64,000 nt of DNA from positions 1 to 64,000 of the forward strand of contig JAUHXC010000028.1 in assembly GCA_030427205.1 (NCBI GenBank). The letters are read 5' to 3'. The notes beneath the pieces are model-generated. The model was not told the DNA's origin. It saw only the letters and a program-made list of their open reading frames with translations, and did no database searches. Source of the stretch: a bacterium (lineage in GTDB: Bacteria > Myxococcota_A > Bradymonadia > UBA7976 > UBA1532). A program made the translations under genes and the position numbers. Positions 63,109 to 64,000 of this stretch are shown piece after piece; position 1 is the stretch's first letter; the number at the start of each line of letters is the position of its first letter.

Positions 63109-63402
63109 TCAGAACTCGGAGACGCTGCGCAGGCTGCGCTCGGCGGGCGCAGCGATGGAGCCGCAGTAGCGGCAGTCGAAGTAGTTGCCCGGCTCGCCGT
63201 CGCAGTCGACGTGGGTGCACGAGCCACCGCACATGCGCTGGCCGGGGCAGATGTTGGTCTCGATGCCATAGGTCGACTCGGCGATCGCCGGCGTCTCGAT
63301 GCCTTCGCCCGAGGCGGTCCAGTCATCGACCTCCTGCTCGCTGGCGCAGGCGGTGAAGGCGAGGGCGGTCAGGGCGAAGAGGGCGATGCGGATGGCGTTC
63401 AT
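63109..63402 (-). CDS. Small cysteine-rich lipoprotein
   Basis: A 97-residue lipoprotein with a lipobox TAC (Cys19) and mature start ASEQEVDDW. The mature part holds seven cysteines (ICPGQRMCGGSCTHVDCDG, FDCRYCG), probably disulfide-bonded on the cell surface. No family recognised. The ATG at 63402 is the first start that gives a signal peptide; a longer frame upstream lacks one. It is divergent from the sigma factor gene, with a T-rich stretch at 63537-63552 between them. Confidence 0.72.
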   Translation of the reverse strand: MNAIRIALFALTALAFTACASEQEVDDWTASGEGIETPAIAESTYGIETNICPGQRMCGGSCTHVDCDGEPGNYFDCRYCGSIAAPAERSLRSVSEF

Positions 63403-63660
63403 CGGGCAGACTCCGGGTCTCGCCGGCCAGCGGCCGGTGGGTGGTTGTCGGTGCGGTGTGAGCGACCCGGCGGTGTCTGTCGGGCCGTCGATGACCTCTA
63501 TGGCGAGGGCTCTCGGGCTCTGACATGGCCCGTGCGTTTTTTTCATTTTTTCTGGTGGGCGGCCCGTCGTCGGTCACGGGTGCGTCGATGTCGCATCCGG
63601 ACGCGCCCGCCTTGCGCGTGCAGCGGGTCTTGCCCAAACTTGCGTCGTTCGGGGAGCGCG

Positions 63661-64000
63661 ATGAGCCAGCAGCCACTCTCACAATCCGCCGTCGAGCACG
63701 CGCTGTCGGGCGATCGCGCCGCCATGCGGCGGCTGGTCGGGCAGTTGAGGCCGGCGGTCCAGGCGACGGTGGCCTGGACGCTCACCCGCCACGCCCCGAG
63801 CGGGCGACGGGATACGCGCCAGGAGGTCGGCGATCTGGTCCAGGAGGTCTTCCTCGCCCTGCTCGCCGACGAGGGCCGGCTGCTGCGTATGTGGGATCCG
63901 GCGCGGGGCAAGACGCTGGTGGGCTTCGTCCGCCTGATCGCGCGCCAGCAGGTGCTGGCCATCCTGCGCAGCGGCCGGCGCAACCCGTGGACCGAAGATC
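63661..64000 (+). CDS. ECF-type RNA polymerase sigma factor (cut by window end)
   Basis: The open frame from ATG 63661 (GGGGAGCG upstream) runs off the right edge after 113 codons. The start MSQQPLSQSAVEHALSGDRA and the pattern VGDLVQEVFLALLADEG are sigma region 2; FVRLIARQQVLAIL is the region 2.4-type helix. Region 4 lies outside the window. Sigma factors of this kind control envelope or stress regulons; whether an anti-sigma gene follows cannot be seen. Confidence 0.85.
   Translation, partial: MSQQPLSQSAVEHALSGDRAAMRRLVGQLRPAVQATVAWTLTRHAPSGRRDTRQEVGDLVQEVFLALLADEGRLLRMWDPARGKTLVGFVRLIARQQVLAILRSGRRNPWTED

Noticed and set aside
63537..63552. Terminator T-run before the sigma factor gene
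   Set aside because: T-rich but with no stable stem upstream and no plus-strand gene ending there; more likely part of the divergent promoter region.

Overview
The window is very GC-rich (third codon positions are almost always G or C). It carries many short lipoproteins with a lipobox close to the N-terminus, cysteine-rich and Gly-Glu-repeat surface proteins, a MYXO-CTERM-like tail, an RCC1-like protein, a sigma-54-type promoter, a CHAT/metacaspase pair and sphingolipid-type genes. Together these point to a member of the Myxococcota (myxobacteria and relatives). This is inferred from gene content only; there is no rRNA or tRNA gene in the window.

Left part (1-24 kb), mostly minus strand: an orphan PAS histidine kinase; a methyltransferase; a two-domain salicylyl-CoA/aminobenzoyl-CoA monooxygenase-reductase; a glycine-rich lipoprotein; a GDSL lipoprotein; a superfamily-1 helicase with an extra RelE-like domain. 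A three-gene MCE lipid-transport operon follows, in which ATPase and permease are one polypeptide and the MCE lipoprotein ends in a C2-like domain. Next come a lone LeuA-type regulatory domain, the mtnB-mtnD-def operon, surface lipoproteins, an Hsp70-like protein and an RCC1-repeat protein.

Middle part (24-50.7 kb): a DUF3160 lipoprotein behind a sigma-54 promoter candidate; a translationally coupled set (small lipoprotein, metacaspase lipoprotein, membrane-anchored CHAT protein); a lone acyl carrier protein; a Lol/MacB-like exporter operon (ATPase, ATPase remnant, two permeases, LolA-like carrier, outer-membrane barrel). A plus-strand surface operon follows (Gly-Glu-repeat lipoprotein, outer-membrane barrel, alpha/beta hydrolase, S1/P1 nuclease). 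A coupled gene pair then suggests ceramide synthesis: an alpha-oxoamine synthase fused to an N-acyltransferase, and a fatty acyl-AMP ligase fused to an acyl carrier protein. cysS ends this part.

Right part (50.7-62.7 kb): a minus-strand island of tightly packed genes. It holds a truncated D12 methylase, a ParB-like nuclease-domain protein, a terminase-small-subunit-like HTH protein, a His/Cys-rich microprotein, a 63-residue protein, a papain/C39-like cysteine-protease-fold protein, a type I restriction-modification system (HTH-HsdM, HsdS, HsdR) and a possible uracil-DNA-glycosylase-like protein. A 41-42 bp element lies once on the left flank (50773-50813) and as a tandem array on the right flank (62295 onward), so the island looks like a mobile or recombination-bounded defence cassette. 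The window closes with two small proteins and the start of an ECF-like sigma factor.

The most interesting candidates for undescribed biology are the protease/63-residue/HTH-HsdM restriction island and its flanking repeats, the SPT-acyltransferase plus FAAL-ACP pair, and the coupled metacaspase-CHAT cassette.
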